Assembly: GCF_030658505.1 (NCBI RefSeq)
Contig: NZ_JAUTXR010000083.1
Span: 1-16,236, forward strand
Direction: 5' to 3'
Source: Stenotrophomonas raiganjensis (SeqCode)
Lineage (GTDB): Bacteria > Pseudomonadota > Gammaproteobacteria > Xanthomonadales > Xanthomonadaceae
Length of the DNA stretch: 16,236 nt
The notes beneath the pieces are model-generated. The model made no database searches. It was not told the origin of the DNA and was given only the letters and a program-made list of their open reading frames with translations. The position numbers and the translations under genes are program-made. Of the stretch, positions 8,121 through 15,033 are shown piece after piece. Each line of letters begins with the position of its first letter. Positions within the stretch are counted from its first letter, which is position 1.

Positions 8121-9389
8121 TCACGCCCTGGCGGATGCGGCGGTGATGCGAGGCAGCTCGACGCTCGTAGCCAAGGCGTCGATGAAGGCTGGATCCAGCG
8201 TCAGCGAACCCAACCAGCCGTGCTGCGTGCCGCTGAGAACCCGCAGCATATGCCCACGGCCACCGGGCAGGCGCCCCATCGGCCCGAGCAGCACGTCACG
8301 CGTCTTCGCCCAGGCATCGCGATCGGACTGGAACAACGGCGTCAGCCAGCGGCTCCAGCGCTGGTACACCGCTACATGCGCGCGTCGCTGCGCCTGGTAG
8401 GCCTGCAGCGCGACCGCGCTGCCGCCATGGGTGCGCACCGCATCACGCAGCGCGAGCGCGTCCAGCAGCGCCATGTTCACGCCCTGCCCCAGCTGCGGGC
8501 TCATCGCGTGCGCGGCATCACCGGCCAGCACCATGCGGCCCTGATGCCAGCGCGTCATCACTGCGTCGCGATAGACCGCGCGTGCCAGCTGGCCGGCATC
8601 CCGCAGGTGGGCGAAGCGCGGGGCGGCCTGCGGCCACAGTGCATGCAGCTCGTCCAGCCAGGGCGTCATGCCATCGGCCTGCCAGCGTTCGAAGTCGGCG
8701 CGTGGCAGGCTCCAGAAGAAGCTCAGGCGCCGTGTGTCATCACCGGGACGCGTACCGACCGGCAGCAGGCCGATCATCTTGCGCGCGGCCACGTAGCGCT
8801 GCCGCAGCTCCTGCACGTGCGGCCAGTCTTCGGCCGGCAACAGGCACCACAGCGCCCCCCACGGATAGACACGGTCCAGCCCGGCACCACCGGCGATCGT
8901 GCCGCGCAGCGTAGAGGCCGCCCCATCGGCGGCCACCACCAGATCGAACGGGCCGTGCCTGCGCCCTTCACTGTCGCGCAAGCGCCCGTGCTCAGCATCC
9001 ACCTCGGTGATGGTGGTACCGGCATGCAGCTGGCCAAGCCCACCACGGGCATCATCCAGCAGCGAGAACAACGCCCCACGCTGCATGCCGAGTCCGTGCA
9101 GGCGCGCATCCAGGCCGTCGTAGCGCATGTCCATCACTGCGCGCTCGCACGGCGTGTCGCCATACAGCCGGTGCACCGGCGCGGCATGGGCGCGCACGGC
9201 ATCGAGCAGGCCCATCTGCCACAGCACCTGCAGGCCACTGGGCTGCAGCAGGAAGCCGGCCCCGACCGGTCCCGGCGTGGGCACGCGCTCGAAGATCTCC
9301 ACCTCGTGGCCGTCACGGGTGAGCAGGATGGACACTGCCTGTCCAGCGGTGCCGTAGCCGATCACGGCGATACGCAGTCGTTCCGTCAT
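8121..9389 (-). CDS. FAD-dependent monooxygenase (aromatic hydroxylase family)
   Basis: A 422-residue class A flavoprotein monooxygenase, the group that includes salicylate, 3-hydroxybenzoate and kynurenine hydroxylases and UbiH. All three fingerprints are present: the dinucleotide-binding GYGTAG (residues 11-16) followed by E34 at the end of strand two, the DG motif VVAADGAASTLR (151-162), and the GD motif VLAGDAAHAMSPQLGQG (287-303). Such enzymes use NAD(P)H and O2 to hydroxylate a substrate. The substrate cannot be read from the sequence, and the neighbours give no pathway clue. The start at 9389 was chosen because the fold begins at residue 6; a longer frame to 9446 would run almost into the terminator. 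There is no good Shine-Dalgarno, and a CACAAT hexamer ends 6 bases before the ATG, so the transcript may be leaderless. Confidence 0.88.
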   Translation of the reverse strand: MTERLRIAVIGYGTAGQAVSILLTRDGHEVEIFERVPTPGPVGAGFLLQPSGLQVLWQMGLLDAVRAHAAPVHRLYGDTPCERAVMDMRYDGLDARLHGLGMQRGALFSLLDDARGGLGQLHAGTTITEVDAEHGRLRDSEGRRHGPFDLVVAADGAASTLRGTIAGGAGLDRVYPWGALWCLLPAEDWPHVQELRQRYVAARKMIGLLPVGTRPGDDTRRLSFFWSLPRADFERWQADGMTPWLDELHALWPQAAPRFAHLRDAGQLARAVYRDAVMTRWHQGRMVLAGDAAHAMSPQLGQGVNMALLDALALRDAVRTHGGSAVALQAYQAQRRAHVAVYQRWSRWLTPLFQSDRDAWAKTRDVLLGPMGRLPGGRGHMLRVLSGTQHGWLGSLTLDPAFIDALATSVELPRITAASARA

Positions 9390-9395
9390 GGCCGC

Positions 9396-9401
9396 ATTGT
9401 G
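9396..9401 (-). promoter_or_regulatory. Possible -10 element giving a leaderless FAD monooxygenase mRNA
   Basis: CACAAT on the minus strand ends 6 bases before the ATG at 9389, so transcription would begin at or beside the start codon. This agrees with the missing Shine-Dalgarno. No matching -35 box is seen. Confidence 0.3.
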
Positions 9402-9444
9402 CCCGAGGCGGGTGGATCGCGGACGGCTCGCGGGCACGCCGCGC

Positions 9445-9470
9445 AAAAAAAACCCCGCCGAAGCGGGGTT
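9445..9470 (-). terminator. Rho-independent terminator of the cold-shock gene
   Basis: On the minus strand, AACCCCGC, a TTCG tetraloop and GCGGGGTT form an 8-bp stem, followed by an unbroken tract of eight T residues that overlaps the end of the stem. It lies 21 bp after the cold-shock stop codon and upstream of the FAD monooxygenase, separating the two transcripts. Confidence 0.93.
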
Positions 9471-9491
9471 TTCAACGCACTGTCGAGTGGA

Positions 9492-9698
9492 TCACTCGGC
9501 CGGCGTGATGTTCGAAGCCTGGGCACCCTTCGGGCCCTGGGTCACGTCATAGGTGACACGCTGGCCTTCCTGCAGGCTGCGGAAGCCCTTGGAGTTGATG
9601 GCGGAGAAGTGCGCGAACACGTCGGCGCTGCCATCCTCCGGCGAGATGAAGCCAAATCCCTTGGCGTCGTTGAACCACTTGACGGTACCGTTCGGCAT
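9492..9698 (-). CDS. Cold-shock domain protein (CspA family)
   Basis: A 68-residue single cold-shock domain, the standard size for CspA proteins. These bind single-stranded RNA and DNA and melt mRNA structure, often at low temperature or in growth transitions. RNP1 is KGFGFI (residues 13-18) and RNP2 is VFAHF (27-31), within the usual [18 protein letters not shown] opening. The ATG at 9698 is fixed by the family N-terminus; the longer frame to 9884 runs back through the neighbouring phosphorylase gene. The ribosome site is poor (AAGG about 12 bases upstream). A structured leader may be used, but cold induction cannot be judged from sequence. It ends in a strong terminator, so it is monocistronic. 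Confidence 0.97.
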   Translation of the reverse strand: MPNGTVKWFNDAKGFGFISPEDGSADVFAHFSAINSKGFRSLQEGQRVTYDVTQGPKGAQASNITPAE

Positions 9699-9757
9699 GG
9701 TGATGCGAGACCTTATGCAATGAATGGGTGGTGTACGCTGAACCCGCGCACAAGCTG

Positions 9758-9786
9758 AGTATGCAAAGCTTGCTCGGGGAAGACAA
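9758..9786 (-). promoter_or_regulatory. Candidate promoter of the cold-shock gene
   Basis: On the minus strand TTGTCT (9781-9786) and CATACT (9758-9763) are separated by 17 bases, each matching four of six sigma-70 consensus positions. A start site near 9751 would leave a leader of roughly 50 nt. The -35 overlaps the region just after the phosphorylase stop codon. Confidence 0.4.
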
Positions 9787-10533
9787 TCACCCCCGCGCCA
9801 ATTCGCCCACCAGTTCCGGAAGTCCATTGCTTGCCGCCTGCACATTGGCCAGCACTTCGGCCATCGTAATCTCCTCGCCATCACCGCAGCCGGCGGCCCA
9901 GTTGGCGATGATCGCCAGGCAGGCGTAATCCAGCCCCAGCTCCCGCGCCAGCGCGGCTTCCGGCATGCCGGTCATGCCCACCAGGTCGCAACCGTCACGG
10001 CGCATGCGGGCGATTTCAGCGATGGTTTCCAGGCGCGGGCCCTGCGTTGCGCCGTAGCAGCCACCGTCATGGACCGTGACACCGGTCACTTTGGCCGCCG
10101 CCAGGATCTTGCTGCGCAGCATCGGCGTGTAGGGATGGCCGAAATCGACGTGGACCACGTCGGTGCCTTCTTCTTCACAGATGGTGCTGATGCGGCCCCA
10201 GGTGTAGTCGATGATCTGGTCCGGACAGGCCAGCACGCGCGGGCCGAAGTCCTCGGTGATGCCACCGACCGTGTTCAACGCCAGCACCCGCTGCGCGCCC
10301 AACTGCTGCAGCGCGGCCAGGTTGGCGCGATAGTTGATCTTGTGCGGCGGCAGCGAATGGCCTTCGCCATGCCGGGCCAGGAACGCGACGCGATGGCCGA
10401 GCAGCGTACCCACGCGCACCGGGCCGGACGGACGACCGAAGCGGGTGTCGACCTCGTGGGTCTGCACGTCGTCGAGCTTGGCCAGGTTGTAGACACCGGT
10501 ACCGCCGATCACGGCCAGGGCGATCTGTTGCAT
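9787..10533 (-). CDS. S-methyl-5'-thioinosine phosphorylase (MTAP/PNP family)
   Basis: A 248-residue nucleoside phosphorylase of the MtnP/PNP family. The phosphate- and sugar-binding stretches are GGTGVY (10-15), [18 protein letters not shown] (54-71), GPRLET (165-170) and GMTGMPEA (186-193). Family knowledge says MTA phosphorylases place Asp at the purine N7/6-amino contact, whereas 6-oxopurine enzymes place Asn. Here the segment reads IIANWAAG with N211, favouring methylthioinosine, as in the Pseudomonas aeruginosa enzyme PA3004. The products would be hypoxanthine and methylthioribose-1-phosphate. The ATG at 10533 has GGAG 8 bases upstream; a GTG three codons earlier is possible. It is the last gene after nagZ and hpt. 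5'-methylthioadenosine phosphorylase activity is the main alternative. Confidence 0.88.
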   Translation of the reverse strand: MQQIALAVIGGTGVYNLAKLDDVQTHEVDTRFGRPSGPVRVGTLLGHRVAFLARHGEGHSLPPHKINYRANLAALQQLGAQRVLALNTVGGITEDFGPRVLACPDQIIDYTWGRISTICEEEGTDVVHVDFGHPYTPMLRSKILAAAKVTGVTVHDGGCYGATQGPRLETIAEIARMRRDGCDLVGMTGMPEAALARELGLDYACLAIIANWAAGCGDGEEITMAEVLANVQAASNGLPELVGELARG

Positions 10534-10558
10534 TCGAAGCACTCCATGAAAAGACGAA

Positions 10559-10582
10559 CGCCGGCACCCGAGGATGCCGGCG
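10559..10582 (-). repeat. Intergenic hairpin between hpt and the phosphorylase gene
   Basis: CGCCGGCA and TGCCGGCG form an 8-bp perfect stem with an 8-base loop. On the minus strand it is followed by TTCGTCTTTTC and then the phosphorylase Shine-Dalgarno. It may be a partial terminator or an mRNA-stabilising hairpin that sets relative expression within the operon; the T tract is too interrupted for a firm terminator call. Confidence 0.5.
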
Positions 10583-10615
10583 ATGGAAGAAGACGCGCCG
10601 CGGGCGGCCGCGCCG

Positions 10616-11170
10616 TTATTCCTTCATTGCGTAGATGGCCGGCACGCAGCGCAGGGTCTCGTTGACGTCCATGCCGAAGCCGAACACGTAGCGGTCCGGC
10701 AGCTCGATACCGGCATAGTCGGCGGTCACGTCCGGCAGCGCGCGGTCGTGCTTCTTCACCGTCATCGCAGCGATGCGCACGTCGGTCGCGCCCTGCTCCA
10801 GGCACCAGGTGCGTACGCCCTGCAGGGTGTAGCCCTCGTCCAGGATATCGTCGACCAGCAGCACGCGGCGGCCGAACAGCGAGGTGGCCGGCTTGTGCTT
10901 CCAGACCAGGTCGCCGCCAGTGGTTTCACCGCGGTAGCGGGTGGCGTGCAGGTAATCGAACTGCACGTCCTGGCCGCGCGCACCCAGTTCCAGCGCCAGC
11001 TGGCCGGCGAACGGCAGCGCGCCGTGCATGATCGACAGGAACAGCGGCACCTCGCCCTTGTAATCGCGCGCGATGGCGTCGGCGATACCGGCGATGGCCT
11101 TGTCGATGGTGGGGCGGTCGACCAGCAGGTCAGCCTGGGCCAGGGCCTGGGAAATGGTGAGGTTGGGCAT
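10616..11170 (-). CDS. hpt: Hypoxanthine-guanine phosphoribosyltransferase
   Basis: A 184-residue type I phosphoribosyltransferase, usual length for bacterial Hpt. It converts hypoxanthine or guanine plus PRPP to IMP or GMP in the cytosol. The PRPP loop VLLVDDILDEGYTL is at residues 103-116. Also seen are the PPi-loop region SIMHGALPF (46-54), the flexible-loop region HATRYRG (75-81), MTVKKH (136-141) and the purine-contacting PDRYVFGFGMDVNE (158-171). Its ATG shares one base with the nagZ stop (TGATG), implying translational coupling. The next gene makes hypoxanthine, its own substrate, so the pair forms a salvage route. Confidence 0.95.
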   Translation of the reverse strand: MPNLTISQALAQADLLVDRPTIDKAIAGIADAIARDYKGEVPLFLSIMHGALPFAGQLALELGARGQDVQFDYLHATRYRGETTGGDLVWKHKPATSLFGRRVLLVDDILDEGYTLQGVRTWCLEQGATDVRIAAMTVKKHDRALPDVTADYAGIELPDRYVFGFGMDVNETLRCVPAIYAMKE

Positions 11171-12177
11171 CAGACGGTTCTTCCAAGGGTTTCAAGCAAA
11201 CGGGATTGGGTGTCGGCATGGCGGGCATCGGCCAGCAGGCCATCCCAGCCGAGTGCGCCGCGGCCAAGCAGGCCCAGCAGCGCGGCAGTATTGAGCGAGC
11301 GCCCCTGCACTGCGTGCAGGGCTTCGTCGACCAGTTCCGGGTGGCAGACCAGCACCACGTCGCAGCCGGCATCCAGATGCGCGTGCACGCGCGCCGGCAC
11401 GCCACCGGCGCTATGCGAAGCGGCCATGCCGATGTCGTCGGAGAACACCACGCCGCGGAAGCCGAGCTCGCCGCGCAGGATGTCCTGGATCCAGCGCGGC
11501 GAATAGCCGGCTGGTTCCGGTGCCACCTGCGGATAGATCACGTGCGCCATCATCACCGCGTCGGCACCGGCGGCGATGCCGGCCTGGAACGGCACCAGGT
11601 CCTGCGCACGCAGCTCGTCCAGCGCGCGCGGGTCGATCGCGGTATCGACGTGGGTATCTTCCAGCACGGTGCCGTGGCCGGGGAAATGCTTGAGCGTTGC
11701 GGCCATGCCGACCGCGTGCATGCCACGCACGTAGGCGGCGGTGAACGCGGCCACCACCTGCGGGTCTTCACTGAAGGCACGGTTGCCGATGGCACGGTTG
11801 CCACGGCCAAGGTCGACCACCGGCGCGAAACTCAGGTCGAGGCCGCTGGCCCGCACCTCGCTGGCCATCAGCCAGGCGTGCTGCTCGGCCAGCGCCAATG
11901 CCTGCTGCGGATCAGTGGCGTACAGCGCGCCGATGTCCTGCAGCGGCGGCAGTTCGCTGTAACCCTCGCGGAAGCGCTGCACGCGGCCGCCTTCCTGGTC
12001 CACGCAGATCAACTGCGGGCGCGGGGCGGCGGCGCGGATCGCCGCGCTCAGATCGGTCACCTGCTGGCGCGAAGCGAAGTTGCGCTTGAACAGCACCACC
12101 CCGGCCACAGCATCGTGCTGCAGCCAGTCACGCTCCTGGGGGGTCAGTTCAGTGCCGGCAACGCCGATCAGCAGCAT
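11170..12177 (-). CDS. nagZ: Beta-N-acetylhexosaminidase NagZ
   Basis: A 335-residue glycoside hydrolase family 3 enzyme, the cytoplasmic single-domain NagZ type. It removes N-acetylglucosamine from anhydro-muropeptides during peptidoglycan recycling, making the products that signal AmpR-type beta-lactamase induction in related bacteria. KHFPGHG (163-169) and the catalytic-loop D174-T-H176 are present, with the nucleophile D248 in SDDIGM (246-251); these match the Salmonella NagZ residue numbers. CVDQEGGRVQRF (58-69) is also typical. No signal peptide is present, as expected. The ATG at 12177 has GGAG 9 bases upstream; a longer frame to 12555 runs into the neighbouring gene. First gene of nagZ-hpt-phosphorylase. 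No ampR or beta-lactamase gene lies in the window. Confidence 0.95.
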   Translation of the reverse strand: MLLIGVAGTELTPQERDWLQHDAVAGVVLFKRNFASRQQVTDLSAAIRAAAPRPQLICVDQEGGRVQRFREGYSELPPLQDIGALYATDPQQALALAEQHAWLMASEVRASGLDLSFAPVVDLGRGNRAIGNRAFSEDPQVVAAFTAAYVRGMHAVGMAATLKHFPGHGTVLEDTHVDTAIDPRALDELRAQDLVPFQAGIAAGADAVMMAHVIYPQVAPEPAGYSPRWIQDILRGELGFRGVVFSDDIGMAASHSAGGVPARVHAHLDAGCDVVLVCHPELVDEALHAVQGRSLNTAALLGLLGRGALGWDGLLADARHADTQSRLLETLGRTV

Positions 12178-12218
12178 GGTCGATCTCCACAACGCGCGCC
12201 CGCATGGCGCAGTGCCGC

Positions 12219-12227
12219 ATTGTCGCA
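12219..12227 (-). promoter_or_regulatory. Candidate extended -10 promoter of the nagZ operon
   Basis: The minus strand reads TGCGACAAT about 41 bases before the nagZ ATG: a TGn extension plus a hexamer with four of six -10 matches. Nearly the same string, TCTGCGACAAT, precedes rlmD. No -35 at proper spacing is seen, which an extended -10 can tolerate. Confidence 0.35.
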
Positions 12228-12269
12228 GAACCGGCCGACAGGCGCAGTGGTCAAGGCAAAAGGGAAGTG

Positions 12270-12302
12270 CGGGGTCAGCGCCGCTGCGGCGATCTGACCC
12301 CG
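12270..12302. repeat. Interrupted palindrome with GGGGTCAG/CTGACCCC arms
   Basis: CGGGGTCAG (12270-12278) pairs with CTGACCCCG (12294-12302). Inside, CGCCGC and GCGGCG flank a single T, with an AT bulge on one side. The result is a 15-bp, nearly perfect hairpin between the nagZ 5' region and the end of the FrnE-like gene. It could end the latter's transcript, though no T tract follows. GGGGTCAG...CTGACCCC palindromes are, to my recollection, dispersed in Stenotrophomonas. Confidence 0.6.
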
Positions 12303-12337
12303 GGGCCGGATCCCCACAGGGCCCGACCCCGATCTGC

Positions 12338-13033
12338 TCAGACCTTGCAGCCGTCCGGGCCGCAGGCCTCGTCACCGTCAGCTGGAGCTGCCGGGGCGCC
12401 CTGCTCGGCGGCGATCTGGCGCAGGGCATTGGCGAAGGCCTCGGGCGGCTGTGCCCCGGAAATGGCCCACTTCCCATCAATGACGAAGGTCGGCACCGAG
12501 GAAATGCCCAGCGCATGGGCCTGCGCCAGCCTGGTTTCGACCTCGGCCAGGCCACGGTCGGAGGCCAGCATCTGCGTGATTTCGCCAGCGTCGAGGCCGC
12601 CTGCCACGCCCGCCTTGATCAGCACGGCCGGGTCGGCCAGGTTCTGCCCGTGCTCGAAGTGGGCGCGGAACAGCGCCTCGCCCACCGCGTCCTGCACACC
12701 GTGCTGGCCGGCCAGCCACAGCACGCGGTGCGCCGGCAGCGTGGTTACCCGCACCTGGCCTTGGCTGAAATCCATCGGCAGCCCTTCGGCACGTGCGGTG
12801 GTCTGCGTCTGGCCGAGAATCTGCTCGGTGCGTTCGATGCCGCCGAACTTGCGCACATAGGCCTCGCGCAGCGGCACCGGGGTGGCATCCGCGTCCGGAT
12901 CCAGCTGGAACGGTTGCCAGTGGATATCGAGTTCAGGCGCGTCCGCGCCCAGCAACTGCACACCCTGCTGGAAGCGATGCTTGCCGATCCAGCACCAGGG
13001 GCAGACCACGTCGGAGTAGATGTCGATTCTCAT
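12338..13033 (-). CDS. FrnE-like DsbA-family disulfide oxidoreductase
   Basis: A 231-residue cytoplasmic DsbA-fold oxidoreductase of the FrnE group. The redox site CPWC is at residues 11-14, directly after the first strand (MRIDIYSDVV), and the cis-proline loop SSVPTF is at 178-183. The helical insertion lies between. There is no signal peptide, so it acts in the cytosol, unlike true periplasmic DsbA. A second cysteine pair, CGPDGC (224-229), sits at the extreme C-terminus; Deinococcus radiodurans FrnE has an equivalent CX4C motif working with its CXXC in oxidative-stress tolerance. The ATG at 13033 is fixed by the fold, with a G-rich stretch immediately before it and no well-spaced Shine-Dalgarno. 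2-hydroxychromene-2-carboxylate isomerase is a related alternative but would lack CPWC. Confidence 0.9.
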   Translation of the reverse strand: MRIDIYSDVVCPWCWIGKHRFQQGVQLLGADAPELDIHWQPFQLDPDADATPVPLREAYVRKFGGIERTEQILGQTQTTARAEGLPMDFSQGQVRVTTLPAHRVLWLAGQHGVQDAVGEALFRAHFEHGQNLADPAVLIKAGVAGGLDAGEITQMLASDRGLAEVETRLAQAHALGISSVPTFVIDGKWAISGAQPPEAFANALRQIAAEQGAPAAPADGDEACGPDGCKV

Positions 13034-13063
13034 CCCCCCGACATGGGGCCCGTCATCCTCGAT

Positions 13064-13139
13064 AAAAGGGGACGGAGGGGATTAAGTCGTTTCCCGCACA
13101 GGTGGGGTAAAGACGACTTAATCCCCTCCGTCCCCTTTT
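13064..13139. repeat. 27-bp perfect inverted repeat (large palindromic intergenic element)
   Basis: Bases 13064-13090 and 13113-13139 are exact reverse complements with a 22-base loop. Each arm starts AAAAGGGGACGG and ends TTAAGTCGT, and the loop contains CCC and GGGG runs that could extend the stem. It fills the space between the FrnE-like start and the CYTH stop. Stems end in four T residues on both strands, so it can work as a bidirectional terminator. Its form resembles dispersed REP-like or miniature mobile elements; that identity is inferred. Confidence 0.85.
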
Positions 13140-13146
13140 GAAGGCA

Positions 13147-13632
13147 TCACCACTCTGAATACGGGCGGCTTGCCAGGGCTACGTTGTAGTAGCGGGCGTC
13201 ATCGGTCACTTCGGCGCCGACCCAGTCCGGCAGGTCGATGACCTGGTCGGCGCTGTCCAGCTCGACCTCGGCCACGACCAGGCCGGCGTTGTCGCCGAGG
13301 AACTCATCCACTTCCCAGGTCAGGCCGGCGTGTTCGACCAGATGGCGGCGCTTGTCGATCAGGCCCCCCACGCACAGCGCCAGCAGTGCCCGCGCATCGT
13401 CCACCGGGATCGGGTAGTCGAACTCCTGGCGGGTATGCCCGATGGTGCGCGACTTCAGGTTCAGCGCGGCGTGATCGCCCTCGATGCGCACGCGCACCGA
13501 GGCGTTCTGGGTGCCGCGGTCGAGCGCACCCATATCGTTGATGTAACCCTGCGCCATCGGGATCACCCGATGCGCGGCGGCACGCCAGCCATCACTGCTG
13601 ACGAGGAATTTGCGTTCGATTTCGATGCCCAT
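13147..13632 (-). CDS. CYTH-domain protein (triphosphate tunnel metalloenzyme)
   Basis: A 161-residue CYTH protein, the size of small bacterial triphosphate tunnel enzymes. The defining ExExK is at the N-terminus (E4, E6, K8 in MGIEIERKFLV). Tunnel residues follow: RVR (47-49), LNLKSR with K60, QEFDYPI with E70, DKRRHLV (93-99), WEVDEF (E107, D109) and AEVELDS (E122, E124). These enzymes hydrolyse tripolyphosphate, thiamine triphosphate or nucleotides, and a few are class IV adenylate cyclases; the substrate here cannot be told. I chose the ATG at 13632 because ExExK usually lies within the first ten residues. An in-frame ATG at 13656 would add eight residues. Neither has a Shine-Dalgarno, and both lie in one hairpin. 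The gene follows rlmD closely, so co-transcription is likely. Confidence 0.88.
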   Translation of the reverse strand: MGIEIERKFLVSSDGWRAAAHRVIPMAQGYINDMGALDRGTQNASVRVRIEGDHAALNLKSRTIGHTRQEFDYPIPVDDARALLALCVGGLIDKRRHLVEHAGLTWEVDEFLGDNAGLVVAEVELDSADQVIDLPDWVGAEVTDDARYYNVALASRPYSEW

Positions 13633-13656
13633 GGCGCAATTATGCGCGATGGGCAT
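13625..13656. repeat. Hairpin covering both candidate CYTH start codons
   Basis: ATGCCCAT (13625-13632) pairs with ATGGGCAT (13649-13656). Inside, GCGCA and TGCGC close an ATTA loop, with a single G-G mismatch between the two stems. On the minus strand the outer arms contain the ATG at 13656 and the ATG at 13632, so folding would hide both starts of the CYTH gene. Confidence 0.6.
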
Positions 13657-13665
13657 GACAGCCGA

Positions 13666-15000
13666 TCAGCGCTTCTCGAATACCGCGATGCTTTCCACGT
13701 GCGCCGTGTGCGGGAACATATCCATGGCACCGGCGCTGACCAGGGTGAAGCCCTGCTCGTTGACCAGGTAGCCAGCGTCGCGTGCCAGCGACCCCGGGTG
13801 GCAGCTGACGTAGACGATGCGCTTGAACTGCTTCAGCGGCAGCTGCTGCAGCACTTCGATCGCGCCCGAGCGCGGCGGATCCAGCAACAGCTTGTCGAAA
13901 CCCTGGCGCATCCATGCGGTGCTGCGCTGGTCCTGGGTCAGGTCGGCACTGAAGAACTGAGCGTTGGCCAGGCCGTTGCGCTCAGCATTCTCACGCGCTC
14001 GCGAGACGAGCCCTGCGTCGCCTTCCACACCGACCACTTCACGCACGCGGCGGGCCAGCGGCAGGGTGAAGTTGCCCAGCCCACAGAACAGGTCCAGCAC
14101 GCGCTCATCCTCGCCCGGTTCCAGCAGGTCCAGAGCGTGGGCGATCATCTTCTCGTTGAGCTTGGCATTGACCTGGATGAAGTCCAGCGGGCGGAACGCC
14201 AGTTCCACGTCCCACGGCGCCAGCCGGAACGACAGCGGCACGCCCTGCCCGTCCAGCGGCTGCACGGTATCCACGCCGCCGGACTGCAGGTAGATCACGA
14301 AGCCATGCTGCTGGCCGAAGCCGGCCCAGGCCGCACGGTCGGCATCGCTCAGCGGCTGCAGGTGGCGCACGGTCAGGACCACGGCCTGGTCACCGGCGAT
14401 GAATTCGATCTGCGGGATGTCACGCTTGCCATCAAGCGATTCGATGAAAGTGGACAGCGCCTCGACCTTGGTGCCGATCTCGGGGATCACGGTCAGGCAC
14501 TGGCTCAGGTCGGCGACGAAGCGCGGATCCTGTTCACGGAACCCCACCAGGGTCTTGTCCTTCTTCTCGACCCGGCGCACCGAGAAACGGCCCTTGCGAC
14601 GGTAGCCCCAGCTCTCGCCGACCAGCGGCGGCAGCACGCTGCCCGGCTTCACGTGGCCGATCCGCTCCAGGTTGTCCATCAGCACGCGCTGCTTGGCGAC
14701 AATCTGCTGGTCTTCGTCCAGATGCTGCAGCACGCAGCCCGCGCAGGTGCCGAAGTGCGGGCATTTCGGGGTCACGCGCTGCGGCGACGCCTGCAGCACC
14801 TCCACGGTGCGCGCCTCGTCGAAATGGCGACTGCGGGCGGTCTGTTCCGCCATGACCACCTCACCCGGCAGGGCGCCGCTGATGAAGGTGACCTTGCCGC
14901 CCTCGCCTTCACGGCGGGCGACGCCGCGACCATCATGGCTGAGGTCGAGGATCTCGGTCTGGAACGGGGTACGGTCGATGCGGGAGCGGGATCGGGCCAC
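13666..15000 (-). CDS. rlmD: 23S rRNA (uracil-1939-C5)-methyltransferase RlmD
   Basis: A 444-residue SAM-dependent RNA methyltransferase that makes m5U1939 in 23S rRNA; E. coli RlmD has 433 residues. An N-terminal TRAM domain (about 8-70) is followed by the iron-sulfur cysteines C80, C86, C89 and C168 (CPHFGTCAGC and LSQC). SAM motifs are VLDLFCGLGNF (301-311) and LLLDPPRSG (371-379). The nucleophile is C400 in YVSCHPGSLARD, and the base is E436 in HVES. I assign a GTG start at 15000, giving a mature N-terminus of (M)ARSRSRIDRTPFQTEILDL, where the TRAM match begins; the longer frame to 15186 lies in the divergent promoter region and antisense to the receiver gene. No strong Shine-Dalgarno is present. 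The start could be off by a few codons. Confidence 0.94.
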   Translation of the reverse strand: MARSRSRIDRTPFQTEILDLSHDGRGVARREGEGGKVTFISGALPGEVVMAEQTARSRHFDEARTVEVLQASPQRVTPKCPHFGTCAGCVLQHLDEDQQIVAKQRVLMDNLERIGHVKPGSVLPPLVGESWGYRRKGRFSVRRVEKKDKTLVGFREQDPRFVADLSQCLTVIPEIGTKVEALSTFIESLDGKRDIPQIEFIAGDQAVVLTVRHLQPLSDADRAAWAGFGQQHGFVIYLQSGGVDTVQPLDGQGVPLSFRLAPWDVELAFRPLDFIQVNAKLNEKMIAHALDLLEPGEDERVLDLFCGLGNFTLPLARRVREVVGVEGDAGLVSRARENAERNGLANAQFFSADLTQDQRSTAWMRQGFDKLLLDPPRSGAIEVLQQLPLKQFKRIVYVSCHPGSLARDAGYLVNEQGFTLVSAGAMDMFPHTAHVESIAVFEKR

Positions 15001-15033
15001 GTGGCAACAGGCTGCGGGCAAAAATGGGGTCGT

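Noticed and set aside
8220..9758. Plus-strand open frame of 512 codons opposite the FAD monooxygenase and cold-shock gene
   Set aside because: It runs antisense through two well-supported genes and the terminator, and has no recognisable motif.
11206..12297. Plus-strand open frame of 363 codons opposite nagZ
   Set aside because: Shadow of NagZ: the minus-strand frame has all catalytic residues, this one has none.
12178..12555. N-terminal extension of NagZ up to 12555
   Set aside because: It would overlap the end of the FrnE-like gene and add about 126 residues not found in NagZ; the ATG at 12177 has a good ribosome site.
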